This document shows positions 1 through 7,243 of a DNA stretch of 41,805 bases, in pieces (position 1 is the stretch's first letter; every line of letters begins with the position of its first letter). Below the pieces are notes generated by a model, which saw nothing but the letters and a program-made list of their open reading frames with translations, did not search any database and was not told the origin of the DNA. The DNA is from Bacteriovoracaceae bacterium. GTDB lineage: Bacteria; Bdellovibrionota; Bacteriovoracia; Bacteriovoracales; Bacteriovoracaceae. A program made the position numbers and the translations under genes. The DNA is taken from NCBI GenBank assembly GCA_947377285.1, contig CANCFT010000032.1:1-41805 (forward strand). Reading direction: 5' to 3'.

Positions 1-48
1 AAGAAAGGCCAGCGTCACTGAAATAGAAATTAATTTCCCTAGATCCAT
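1..48 (-). CDS. 5' end of a small membrane protein, cut by window edge
   Basis: The minus strand has an ATG at 48-46 that starts MDLGKLISISVTLAFL and is still open at base 1. The sixteen visible residues are mostly hydrophobic, as in the first membrane segment of a small membrane protein or holin. A GGGAG Shine-Dalgarno-like stretch lies about 8 nt upstream, and the start overlaps the end of the HTH gene (stop at 41-39), so the two are probably translationally coupled. Too little is visible to name a family. Confidence 0.45.
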   Translation of the reverse strand, partial: MDLGKLISISVTLAFL

Positions 49-295
49 TTAATCTTCTCCCGTTCCTCTTTAGTCAGATTGGCTTCTCTAAAGTCATCTT
101 TAATCAATCGATCAAGCGATTGATGGATACAAGTCTTTGATCGACCAAAGTGTTTTGCCAGTTCTCGTTCCGATTTACCATGAATAAAGCGAAGGAGTGC
201 CAGCTCCCTATGATTCAATCTTGGCGCATACCACTCAACCTTATGAATTCTTGTTACGGTGAGGGGTTCGTTTACTTTAGTACGGGGGGCGCCAT
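39..295 (-). pseudogene. small helix-turn-helix protein, apparent frameshift near its start
   Basis: The minus-strand frame ending at the TAG at 41-39 encodes a compact HTH-like protein: LNHRELALLRFIHGKSEREL, then AKHFGRSKTCIHQSLDRL, then a charged tail ending IKWI. This resembles the DNA-binding helices of resolvase or sigma region 4-like proteins. The frame has no ATG. An ATG at 295-293 reads M-A-P-P and then stops, but one extra base in the six-C run (plus-strand G run 284-289) would join it to the HTH frame as a protein of about 85 aa. So this is a frameshifted gene, a homopolymer sequencing error, or a gene using an internal TTG (about 45 aa). It overlaps the next gene start, which suggests a two-gene unit. 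The function is unknown, probably DNA binding. Confidence 0.5.
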
Positions 296-356
296 TTTAT
301 TTCCAGTACTTATCTTCTCACTTCATTTAACCGTTTTTTTAAGCTAAAATGTAATT

Positions 357-515
357 ATGAATTCATCAATTGAATCAACATTGAGTCCTGAACAATTAAG
401 TCATATCGAAATGAATTTAGAACTTTCGATTGATGAAAGAATTGATCAACTCCAAAGTGCAGTTAATTTCATTGAAGAAATGAGGTCATCATTAGATTCT
501 TCTAATGAAAACTGA
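357..515 (+). CDS. 52-aa acidic small protein, putative partner of the nucleotidyltransferase
   Basis: ATG at 357 opens a 52-residue ORF ending at the TGA at 513-515: MNSSIESTLSPEQLSHIEMN, then LELSIDERIDQLQSAVNFIE, then EMRSSLDSSNEN. It is acidic and helical, with a segment SIDERIDQLQSAVNFIEEM resembling the short proteins often found directly upstream of stand-alone nucleotidyltransferases. Its last 11 bases overlap the start of the nucleotidyltransferase-GNAT gene (ATG at 505), the arrangement typical of antitoxin-toxin or chaperone-enzyme pairs. It has no recognisable DNA-binding motif. The reading as an antitoxin or partner is an inference from the overlap and the family of the neighbour. 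Confidence 0.6.
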   Translation: MNSSIESTLSPEQLSHIEMNLELSIDERIDQLQSAVNFIEEMRSSLDSSNEN

Positions 516-1545
516 TTTCAAACTTCTGCTTTCTAAACTTTCTGAAAATGATTTTGATTTTATTGTTATCGGTGGTTTTGCAGCTGCTGCTTATGGTTCA
601 AGTTTTGTAACAAGTGATTTGGATGTCTGTGCGATTTTAACACCAGATAATATTGAAAAGCTTCGTAATGCATTAGCCGGAATTCATCCGTTACATAGAA
701 TTGCTATCAACAAACCTTCATTTTTAGATACGCCTAAATCTATTGAAGGAATTAATAATCTTTATCTTCAAACTGATGCTGGAATTTTAGATCTCCTTTC
801 AAACGTAACAGGCGTTGGTGATTTTAAAGAGCTTAGTAAGTCGTGCATTGAAATTAAAATTTATGGGCACAAGTGCAAAATAATTTCCATCGAAGATCTC
901 ATTAAAGCGAAGCTTGCTCTCACAAGACCAAAAGATTTAGAAGTTGCTCGTGAGCTTGAACTTATTCATAGAAAAACTGAGAATAAATTAGTACCAACAT
1001 TTTATACAGACAGATTGATATTAAAAGCTGTGAGCTTACAAGACACTTCCTCATATAAAAAATATTTTGTTAATTACGCTGTTATTTCACAACTTTCTTC
1101 GTCTGTTCCATGGCCATATCCAGAAGATGGCGTTGAATGGTTTATAAATAATATAATTCTTCCAAACCAAGGTAAGGATCGTTGGGTATGGGGAATTTAT
1201 CTTAAAGAGAATCCTGATGAATTAATCGGAGTTGTTGATCTATGGAGAAAGGGAGTTCCTGAACATAGAGGTTTTTGGTTAGGAGAACCATTCTGGGGAA
1301 AAGGGCTAATGACTGAAGCTGTTGAGCCGATTACAGAGTTTGCATTTAATCATTTAGGATTTGAAGAATTAATTTTATCAAATGCACTTGGTAACTTGAA
1401 ATCTCGAAGAATAAAAGAGAAAGCTGGAGCTGAGATGATCGGAACTCGTGAGGCTAGTTTTGTAGATCCAAATTTGACTCAAGCTGAGACTTGGAGATTA
1501 ACAAAAGACAATTGGCTAAAATCTAAAAAAGCTCCTAAGTCATAA
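505..1545 (+). CDS. nucleotidyltransferase-GNAT acetyltransferase fusion protein
   Basis: This 346-aa protein has two parts. Residues about 1-158 form a minimal nucleotidyltransferase fold: VIGGFAAAAYGSSFVTSDLD carries the GG/GS turn and the DxD pair (D38, D40), with a third acidic residue in GILDLLSNV (D96) and a C-terminal helix EDLIKAKLALTRPKDLEVAR, as in stand-alone MNT/DUF6036-type proteins. Residues about 168-340 form a RimJ/RimL-type GNAT domain (TDRLILKAVSLQD, GFWLGEPFWGKGLMTEAVEP, LGNLKSRRIKEKAGAEMIG). The fusion is in one open frame and each half has about its usual full length. The start overlaps the 52-aa ORF by 11 nt. Nucleotidyltransferases and GNATs both occur as toxins acting on tRNA, but RimL-like GNATs also acetylate proteins or small molecules, so the substrate is unknown. 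It could equally be a resistance-type double enzyme. Confidence 0.8.
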   Translation: MKTDFKLLLSKLSENDFDFIVIGGFAAAAYGSSFVTSDLDVCAILTPDNIEKLRNALAGIHPLHRIAINKPSFLDTPKSIEGINNLYLQTDAGILDLLSNVTGVGDFKELSKSCIEIKIYGHKCKIISIEDLIKAKLALTRPKDLEVARELELIHRKTENKLVPTFYTDRLILKAVSLQDTSSYKKYFVNYAVISQLSSSVPWPYPEDGVEWFINNIILPNQGKDRWVWGIYLKENPDELIGVVDLWRKGVPEHRGFWLGEPFWGKGLMTEAVEPITEFAFNHLGFEELILSNALGNLKSRRIKEKAGAEMIGTREASFVDPNLTQAETWRLTKDNWLKSKKAPKS

Positions 1546-1654
1546 ATTCAAGCAAGCAGTTCGAAAGTTATCCACTTGGGTGCGCCTTTAAAAAATCACT
1601 ACAATTTCTGATCAGCCAACAGTTGAAGAAATAATCGATCAAGGTTTCTCCGCT

Positions 1655-1945
1655 ATGGAAGAAACTCGCATTTCAAATTGGTTTAACCGCCAAATTTTAA
1701 AAAGCAATCGAACTAATGGCGATGTCAGTCAAGATTTGGATAAATCTTTTAAAGATACTTTTGATAAAGTTATTTTACCTTCGATTCTTGCAGTTAATAC
1801 ATGCGCTTCAGGAAATAAGGCCCTTAAAAGTTTATTTACCTGGACACGCCAGATTGAACTCGTTGCTGGAAGTCCGGAAAGTTATTACCCACCAGGTTTA
1901 AAAGAATTTGACTTCAAAACTGGATTTTATAAAATGCCTAAATAG
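1655..1945 (+). CDS. hypothetical protein, probably the middle of a decayed gene
   Basis: A 96-aa open frame with ordinary coding composition (MEETRISNWFNRQILKSNRT to GLKEFDFKTGFYKMPK). The frame is already open from 1592, just after a stop, and those upstream codons also look protein-like (TTISDQPTVEEIIDQGFSAM), yet there is no good start codon or Shine-Dalgarno sequence. The same frame continues in a protein-like way after the stop. I therefore suspect a fragment of a larger secreted or phage-type protein rather than an intact gene. I do not recognise the family. It lies 110 nt downstream of the nucleotidyltransferase-GNAT gene on the same strand. Confidence 0.4.
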   Translation: MEETRISNWFNRQILKSNRTNGDVSQDLDKSFKDTFDKVILPSILAVNTCASGNKALKSLFTWTRQIELVAGSPESYYPPGLKEFDFKTGFYKMPK

Positions 1946-2124
1946 CAAATTCGGCACGACACAAAGTATGCAGAGAAAGATTATTCGCTTACGGTTCAGG
2001 GTTCTTTAAATGAGAATTCGACATTCATTATATATCATACACCCGATCCGATGTAGGTGTTGCTAGACTATGGATTACAAATTTCGATTTCTTTAACAAT
2101 TGGGGTAACTTGACTTGCCCATAA
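1946..2124 (+). pseudogene. relic of a secreted-protein C-terminus, frameshifted
   Basis: Directly after the stop at 1943-1945 the same frame reads TKYAEKDYSLTVQGSLNENS and TFIIYHTPDP before a stop at 2054-2056. One base out of phase, from 2050, the reading resumes as DVGVARLWITNFDFFNNWGN LTCP and stops at 2122-2124. Both pieces look like beta-rich secreted protein sequence, and the join falls at a point where one indel would fuse them. This is best explained as a degraded gene covering roughly 1592-2124. The rest of the gap to 2274 shows no gene. Evidence is compositional only. Confidence 0.35.
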
Positions 2125-2273
2125 GAGTTGTGAGTAAAAGATGAATGGTAAAAGGATTCGTTTCATTGTTCTTTCTAGTATATTTTAGGGTCTTGCTTTA
2201 TGAAACTAACTTTGTCTTTTGGCAATTCCTGCCTTATTTGTTTTTATATTTGCTAAATTTAGGAAATTAAAGT

Positions 2274-4391
2274 TTATTCAAGGGCAGGTAATTTCAATTT
2301 TTTCATTTTTTCGCGGTCCTTTACTAAATCATTTCCCCATCTATTTAAGAGATCTGCTTCACGATCACTCAAGCTGTTCATGTCGAGTTGTTGAAATTTA
2401 TTTGGGTATTTTATAGAGTAGTAATCATTAGCTAAGCTTTGTCGCAGTTCTTTAGCCCGATAAATTTTAAATTCGATTGATGCAGATGCACTTCCATTTT
2501 TAGAATTTAACATTTCTTCATATTCTTTGATAGAAGCATTGATGTCTGACAATGCACTTTTATAAGCATCAGCACTTTTTTCTATAGATCCACCAAAATT
2601 ACGTTTAAAAATTTCAGCTGATTCTTTCGCCGTTAGACCGTATTCATTCGCCCGCTTAATATTGGAAAATCCATCTTTATCATTAGTAAAAAGTTTCTTA
2701 GAATCACTGCCATTTAAGTATTTTTTATAAAATTTTCTTGTTTCTTCAAGACCCTCGTTTAGTTTTGAGCGATCACCTGTTTGTGAGAATTTACTTATAA
2801 TTGATTCTCCCTTTATTCTTTGGGACTGATCTATCAGATTATTCGAAGTACTTGCCAAAGCTTTCTCTGATTTCATTGCCATTTGTATTTTTTCAATATC
2901 TTTTGGCGCAAATGACTTACCACTTAAAGAAAATAAGTCTCCACTTTCAATAGCTTTTGTCAGCGCTATTTTTTGTTCAGAAGTCAAAGCTCGACCTAAA
3001 TAATAATCAGCGGCTTGAACTTTTTCAGCAGTTGAAAAAGTACTTGCAGTTCCAGCAAGCTTTGATTGCAAAAGTTCTGCCGTTGCAAGATCTTTCTCAC
3101 TTAATGCTTTTTCAATTCCTACTTGAGCCGAATACATTCGCTCTGATGGGCTTATTACACCATCAACTCCCTTTATTATTTTTATTTGTTCAGATCTGGC
3201 CTCTACATTCAAAGCTTGCTTTGACATGTAGAGATGAGAGTAATAATCATTCTCTTTTCCGGTAATTCCATTTTCCATTAGCTTTCGACGTTCTACTTTT
3301 GAAAATCCAGCATCATCTAAAATTTTTGTTTTTTTGGCGATGTCTTCTTGAGTATATGTATAAAATCCTCTTCCTTCTTTTAAGCCAATTTGATGAGCAT
3401 CTTCTATCGCTTTAGCTTCTGAGTTAGAAAGTGATCTACCTATAACTGATTCACCGGCCTTTATTCGATCAGCCGGCTTCAATAATGAAGAATCTGATAA
3501 ATTTGCTTTTTCTCCAGAAGCGACAGCACGATTAATTCCATTAAGAGCTTTTTTTGATTTAGCAATGGCACGAACTGCACTTATTGCTTTAGCAAAACCA
3601 ACTCCCAGTGCCACATCGGCCAATAAACTTGTAACACCAGCACAAATCATTTCAGCTTTTGCTTTTGGTGTATAACAATTATAGGTAACTCCTGCTTCTT
3701 TAAAAATGCCGTCTAAACTTTGAAGTAGATCACTATTTTTCGCTACCAAATGATCAGGAATTTTATAAGTTTTGCCAGTATTTTTTGCAGCAATCAATTC
3801 TCGCATGACTTGAGTATTGTAATTTTCAAAGCGATCATGGGTCCGTTTTTCTAATTCCGCACAACTCATATCAGTAAAACTACTTCCTAAAAAACTTTCT
3901 TCTAGTTTATATCGCTTGTCTGTAACTGATAGATTGAATGCATTTAAAATTTCTCTTTTTTTATCAAGACTTTTATTACACTCTTGAGTTTCTTTAAATC
4001 CTTGCATAGCCGCCTCTGCAATGATCCCTGGAAGCTTGGCTAAATTTACTAAATTTTCACCAGAAATTTTAAGTCCATTCCAAACACATGAAAATCCATT
4101 AGTATTTGAAAGTGAGTTTGATTTTAAAGAATTTTGATCACAGTGAATCACTTTGTTTTTTTCTTCACCTTCAAGGTCAGCTTCCATTTTTTCGCATTGG
4201 TAACTTTGTCTGGCACTTATGCAGGCCATTTGTTCAGCGCTATTAAACATTGATTGTAAATTCGTGTCCAAGCTAGAAAGCCCAAGGCCTTTACAACTAG
4301 CATTTATGTTATGATCACTAACCGCAGAAGCATTAAAACAAAAAAATGAAAAAATCATAATTAAGTATGAATACAATAAATTTATTTTCAT
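2274..4391 (-). CDS. large secreted repeat protein, function unknown
   Basis: This 705-aa protein starts with a signal peptide (MKINLLYSYLIMIFSFFCFN, cleavage near ASA at 21-23). The mature N-terminal part (about 30-250) is rich in cysteine (about ten, including C33, C57, C66, C84, C102), suggesting disulfides in the periplasm or outside the cell. A hydrophobic alanine/glycine stretch at about 250-275 could sit in or on a membrane. Two copies of a motif follow: KAGESVIGRSLSNSEAKAIE at about 311-330, continued by ILDDAGFSKVERRKLMENGI to 376, and QAADYYLGRALTSEQKIALT at about 459-478. I recall similar GRxL(S/T)xxQ..AL segments, followed by an AGFSKEER-like stretch, in many secreted Bdellovibrio-group proteins of unknown role. 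The C-terminus (500-705) is helical and charged. It is a single gene with a long upstream gap. A surface or prey-directed protein is possible but not shown. Confidence 0.75.
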   Translation of the reverse strand: MKINLLYSYLIMIFSFFCFNASAVSDHNINASCKGLGLSSLDTNLQSMFNSAEQMACISARQSYQCEKMEADLEGEEKNKVIHCDQNSLKSNSLSNTNGFSCVWNGLKISGENLVNLAKLPGIIAEAAMQGFKETQECNKSLDKKREILNAFNLSVTDKRYKLEESFLGSSFTDMSCAELEKRTHDRFENYNTQVMRELIAAKNTGKTYKIPDHLVAKNSDLLQSLDGIFKEAGVTYNCYTPKAKAEMICAGVTSLLADVALGVGFAKAISAVRAIAKSKKALNGINRAVASGEKANLSDSSLLKPADRIKAGESVIGRSLSNSEAKAIEDAHQIGLKEGRGFYTYTQEDIAKKTKILDDAGFSKVERRKLMENGITGKENDYYSHLYMSKQALNVEARSEQIKIIKGVDGVISPSERMYSAQVGIEKALSEKDLATAELLQSKLAGTASTFSTAEKVQAADYYLGRALTSEQKIALTKAIESGDLFSLSGKSFAPKDIEKIQMAMKSEKALASTSNNLIDQSQRIKGESIISKFSQTGDRSKLNEGLEETRKFYKKYLNGSDSKKLFTNDKDGFSNIKRANEYGLTAKESAEIFKRNFGGSIEKSADAYKSALSDINASIKEYEEMLNSKNGSASASIEFKIYRAKELRQSLANDYYSIKYPNKFQQLDMNSLSDREADLLNRWGNDLVKDREKMKKLKLPALE

Positions 4392-4556
4392 TTAATTTTT
4401 TCCATAATATTTAAAATCTTTAATATATTCTAAGTTCATTTTGTTAAAAGTTTTAATACAAATCCTTTATATATATAAAGACTTAACGACTTATCTGCAT
4501 TTTTATTGAGTTACTTTAGCTGATTTAAAGCGAATGACTTTTCTTGTTGAAAATAG

Positions 4557-4578
4557 ACTGCCCATTAATATGGGCAGT
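4557..4578. repeat. perfect inverted repeat, possible hairpin or operator
   Basis: Arms ACTGCCCAT and ATGGGCAGT (9 bp, perfect) flank the loop TAAT. The stem has several G-C pairs in an otherwise AT-rich gap. No T-run follows on the plus strand, and only a weak ATTTT follows on the minus strand, so a terminator is possible but not convincing. It lies just beyond the phosphatidyltransferase relic on the minus strand. Confidence 0.45.
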
Positions 4579-4597
4579 ATCCCAAATGGACTAATTT

Positions 4598-4717
4598 TCA
4601 TACATAGCCTACATGATCTCTGGCCAAGAAATAAAAGGTGAGGGCAAGAAGTGAAAACATAACGCTTAAAATTGAAATATTATTTGGAGTGATATAACTT
4701 TTTAATAATAAAGTGGT
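4598..4717 (-). pseudogene. relic of CDP-alcohol phosphatidyltransferase N-terminus
   Basis: The minus strand between two stops (TAA at 4720-4718, TGA at 4600-4598) reads LLLKSYITPNNISILSVMFS then LLALTFYFLARDHVGYV. The TPNxISxLSxxFSLLA pattern is the first transmembrane segment typical of the CDP-alcohol phosphatidyltransferase family. No start codon with a ribosome site and no DGxDGxxAR active-site motif follow, so only a short fragment survives. It lies in line with the CBS relic on the same strand, and both may come from one deleted locus. The call rests on one motif. Confidence 0.35.
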
Positions 4718-4836
4718 TTAGTTGGTTGATAACTTGATAGTTGTTGATTGCTTATAAAAGTCGGGATTAATGTCCTTGAAATAAAGAAAGAGTAAGATAG
4801 GAGAGTATTTTTTAGAAAATATTATAAAATTAAGCC

Positions 4837-4920
4837 CTAAGATTCATAAGCGCCTTGGATAGGCATTTCAGGATGAACTTTAATAATTTTTTTAGTCATT
4901 ACATTTCTTGCTTCAATCAT
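4837..4920 (-). pseudogene. truncated CBS-domain protein (first 27 residues only)
   Basis: ATG at 4920-4918, with GGAG upstream, opens MIEARNVMTKKIIKVHPEMP IQGAYES and stops at 4839-4837. The pattern (x)VMTKxxIxVxPxxxIxxAxxx is the start of a CBS domain. Full CBS modules need about 55 residues each and usually come in pairs, and here the chain stops inside the first helix. The well-formed start and ribosome site with an abrupt end indicate a 3' deletion. The flanking bases show no continuation. Confidence 0.55.
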
Positions 4921-5179
4921 ATATTTCTCCACGTCGGTTTAGAAATAATATACATCTGAATTATGAAGAAAAAGATGATTTGAATCACAAAAAACTATTA
5001 AAATGGAAAAAATAAGAGTTTATAATGCATATAAAAATTTTTATATAAATTCAAATCTTGAAAGTTACTCTTTCCGTCAATTTGAATAAATATTGTCCTG
5101 AACATACTATTTCTAGAACTTTTAAGTCTTTTTGGTATCTTTTGAGAGAATTGTTTTTCATGTAAGAAGAGAGAGACAT

Positions 5180-6400
5180 ATGAATAAATTTTTTCTCGTA
5201 TTTTTGTTTTCTATATTTTCAATTAAAGGCCATACAAACGAGGCTTCACAAGTAACTTCTTTAATCCTTAATCAAATAAAGGAAAAATTAATTCCTCCAT
5301 CCTCTAGTCTAAATGAAGTGGAAGCTAATTTAAAAAATCTTCATCCAGTTAAAGGTTTTAAAGTAAATGTTTATGCACTTGCACCGGGGGCCCGCTCAAT
5401 GGCCCTAAGTTCTGATGGAACTTTGTTTGTTGGAACTGGTGGTCTAAATGAAGTTTATAAACGTATTTATGCCATTCGAGATTTAAATCATGATGGAATA
5501 GCTGATGAAGTAAAAATCATTGCAGATGGACTTAATGTGCCTAATGGTGTGGCCTATAAAGATGGTGATCTTTATGTGGCGGAACTTTCGAGGATCTTGC
5601 GTTTTCGAAATATAGAAAAACATTTAGATCAACCTAAGTTTGATGTTTTTTATTCAGGTTTGCCAAGTGATTCGTACCATGGATGGAAATATATAAAGTT
5701 TGCACCAGATGGATCCCTGATCGTCCCTCAGGGGGCACCATGCAATGTATGCGAAGTTGATGATAAACATGCTGGGATTTATAAAATTTCGCCTGATGGT
5801 AAAAAGTTTTCAATGATTGCAAAGGGTGTGAGAAATACCGTTGGTTTTGATTTTGATCCAAAAACTAGTGATATGATTTTTTCAGATAATGGTCGAGATA
5901 TGTTAGGAGATAATACTCCTCCTTGTGAGATTAATAAATTACCATTAAAAAATTGGCAAGAGTCAACTCCCTTGGATTATGGCTTTCCATATTGCCATTC
6001 AGATAATATTAAAGATCCTAAGTATTTTGATAAGCTCGCCGGAAAAAAAACGTGTGAAGAGTTTAGAAAACCTATTCTTAATCTGGGGGCTCACGTTGCC
6101 CCTTTAGGAGTAAAGTTTTACACAGGTTCGATGTTTCCTTCAGAATACAAAAATCAAATTTTTATTGCTGAACATGGATCTTGGAACAGATCTATTCCAC
6201 AAGGATATAGAGTTTCAATGTCGTGGACTGAAGACGGCGGGAAGTTTTATAAATACAAAATATTTTTAGATGGGTGGCTTACAAAAGATGGGAAAAAATG
6301 GGGGCGTCCAGTAGATTTAGCTGTTATGAAAGATGGCTCACTTCTAATTTCAGATGATTTAGGAAGAGTTATTTATCGCGTGACTTATTCTCAAATTTAA
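5180..6400 (+). CDS. PQQ-dependent sugar (sorbosone-type) dehydrogenase, exported
   Basis: The preferred start is the ATG at 5180, behind AAGAGAGAGA and giving a clean signal peptide (MNKFFLVFLFSIFSIKGHTN); a longer in-frame start at 5132 lacks this. The mature part is a six-bladed beta-propeller of the glucose/sorbosone dehydrogenase family: RSMALSSDGTLFVGTGG, IYAIRDLNHDGIADEVKIIA, LNVPNGVAYKDGDLYVAE, AKGVRNTVGFDFDPKT, LGAHVAPLGVKFYTG, EHGSWNRS and a final LISDDLGRVIYRV blade. Family members oxidise aldoses or related alcohols in the periplasm, passing electrons to the respiratory chain; PQQ dependence is a family property, not shown here. Its 3' end overlaps the convergent 252-aa gene by 32 bp. 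It has no operon partner on its own strand. Confidence 0.85.
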   Translation: MNKFFLVFLFSIFSIKGHTNEASQVTSLILNQIKEKLIPPSSSLNEVEANLKNLHPVKGFKVNVYALAPGARSMALSSDGTLFVGTGGLNEVYKRIYAIRDLNHDGIADEVKIIADGLNVPNGVAYKDGDLYVAELSRILRFRNIEKHLDQPKFDVFYSGLPSDSYHGWKYIKFAPDGSLIVPQGAPCNVCEVDDKHAGIYKISPDGKKFSMIAKGVRNTVGFDFDPKTSDMIFSDNGRDMLGDNTPPCEINKLPLKNWQESTPLDYGFPYCHSDNIKDPKYFDKLAGKKTCEEFRKPILNLGAHVAPLGVKFYTGSMFPSEYKNQIFIAEHGSWNRSIPQGYRVSMSWTEDGGKFYKYKIFLDGWLTKDGKKWGRPVDLAVMKDGSLLISDDLGRVIYRVTYSQI

Positions 6401-7127
6401 AATCAACTTCAATTTTATTTTTTAATCTATAAATTCGCTTCGGAGTCACAAAAATCCTTCCGCCATTCGTTTGAAACTGCGAGTCAATTTTGTTGATTTG
6501 TAATGATATCTTTTTTAATTCAGGCATTATTGAAAGAGTCAAATTTCGTTTCACCGTGGATAAATTATTATCACTTAAGCTCATAGACCATTCACCATTT
6601 GATGTCATTGTGATTAGATAAGTCTCTTCTGTTCTATACCGATCACTTGTTAAGCCTTGTTGTATTAATTCATCGCATAGCTTTTGATATGGTCCAGGCT
6701 TTGATATATTTTGAATATTTTGGTCAGAACTTAAAAGTATAGGAGACTCTGATCCTTTTTTTATTTTTGACACAGTGTTTTGATTAATAAAGATTCGACC
6801 ACCATTTTTTTTAAAATCGCTATCAATTTCATTGATCAGTTCTGTTAATGTTTTAAGCAACGGCATTTTTTCGAAATTAAGAGGGGTAAGTTGGGGAGAA
6901 TCATGCAGGTTTAATTTTGTACTTTTAAACCAATTTCCATTTGGTTGTTTTATAATATTATAACTTTCTTTTAATGTTCTTGGGTCTATGTCTTTTAGAA
7001 ATCCTATAGATAAAAACTCTTCACAAACATTTAAACATAAATTAGTTTGGTCTTTATAAGCTTTGATAATGATCTCCAATGAAATTTTAGATCTGATTAA
7101 TATTTCTATTTTGTATGAAAGTGGCAA
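6369..7127 (-). CDS. hypothetical protein with an internally duplicated domain
   Basis: This 252-aa protein was not recognised. Two halves of the C-terminal part repeat: LINEIDSDFKKNGGRIFINQ then NTVSKIKK (about residues 93-120), and LQINKIDSQFQTNGGRIFVT then PKRIYRLKNK (about 208-237). Each repeat is preceded by a segment ending in a GNW or GEW motif (QPNGNWF and TSNGEWSMS). The first 70 residues are helical and could form a winged-helix-like DNA-binding unit (LCLNVCEEFLSIGFLKDID), but this is weak. There is no signal peptide. The only in-frame start is a TTG at 7127 with no strong ribosome site, so the N-terminus is uncertain. Its 3' end overlaps the dehydrogenase gene by 32 bp. Confidence 0.65.
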   Translation of the reverse strand: MPLSYKIEILIRSKISLEIIIKAYKDQTNLCLNVCEEFLSIGFLKDIDPRTLKESYNIIKQPNGNWFKSTKLNLHDSPQLTPLNFEKMPLLKTLTELINEIDSDFKKNGGRIFINQNTVSKIKKGSESPILLSSDQNIQNISKPGPYQKLCDELIQQGLTSDRYRTEETYLITMTSNGEWSMSLSDNNLSTVKRNLTLSIMPELKKISLQINKIDSQFQTNGGRIFVTPKRIYRLKNKIEVDFKFENKSRDK

Positions 7128-7243
7128 TTGATCACTAATTTCATGTAAATATTATAGACTTGGCTGGCATTGTGTTTATATTGATTTAAAAACTTAATAA
7201 TATTGATAATCCCGGAATTATTCGGTTTTTAACTTAGGTAACT

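Noticed and set aside
150..347. 65-aa plus-strand ORF
   Set aside because: It lies opposite the HTH reading frame and has no ribosome site; the minus strand is clearly more protein-like.
1716..1901. 61-aa ORF
   Set aside because: Shadow frame inside the 96-aa frame, low-complexity composition without support.
2957..3265. 102-aa plus-strand ORF
   Set aside because: Antisense shadow of the 705-aa secreted protein.
4470..4484. TATATATATA-type palindrome upstream of the 705-aa gene
   Set aside because: Simple alternating sequence, expected by chance in AT-rich DNA.
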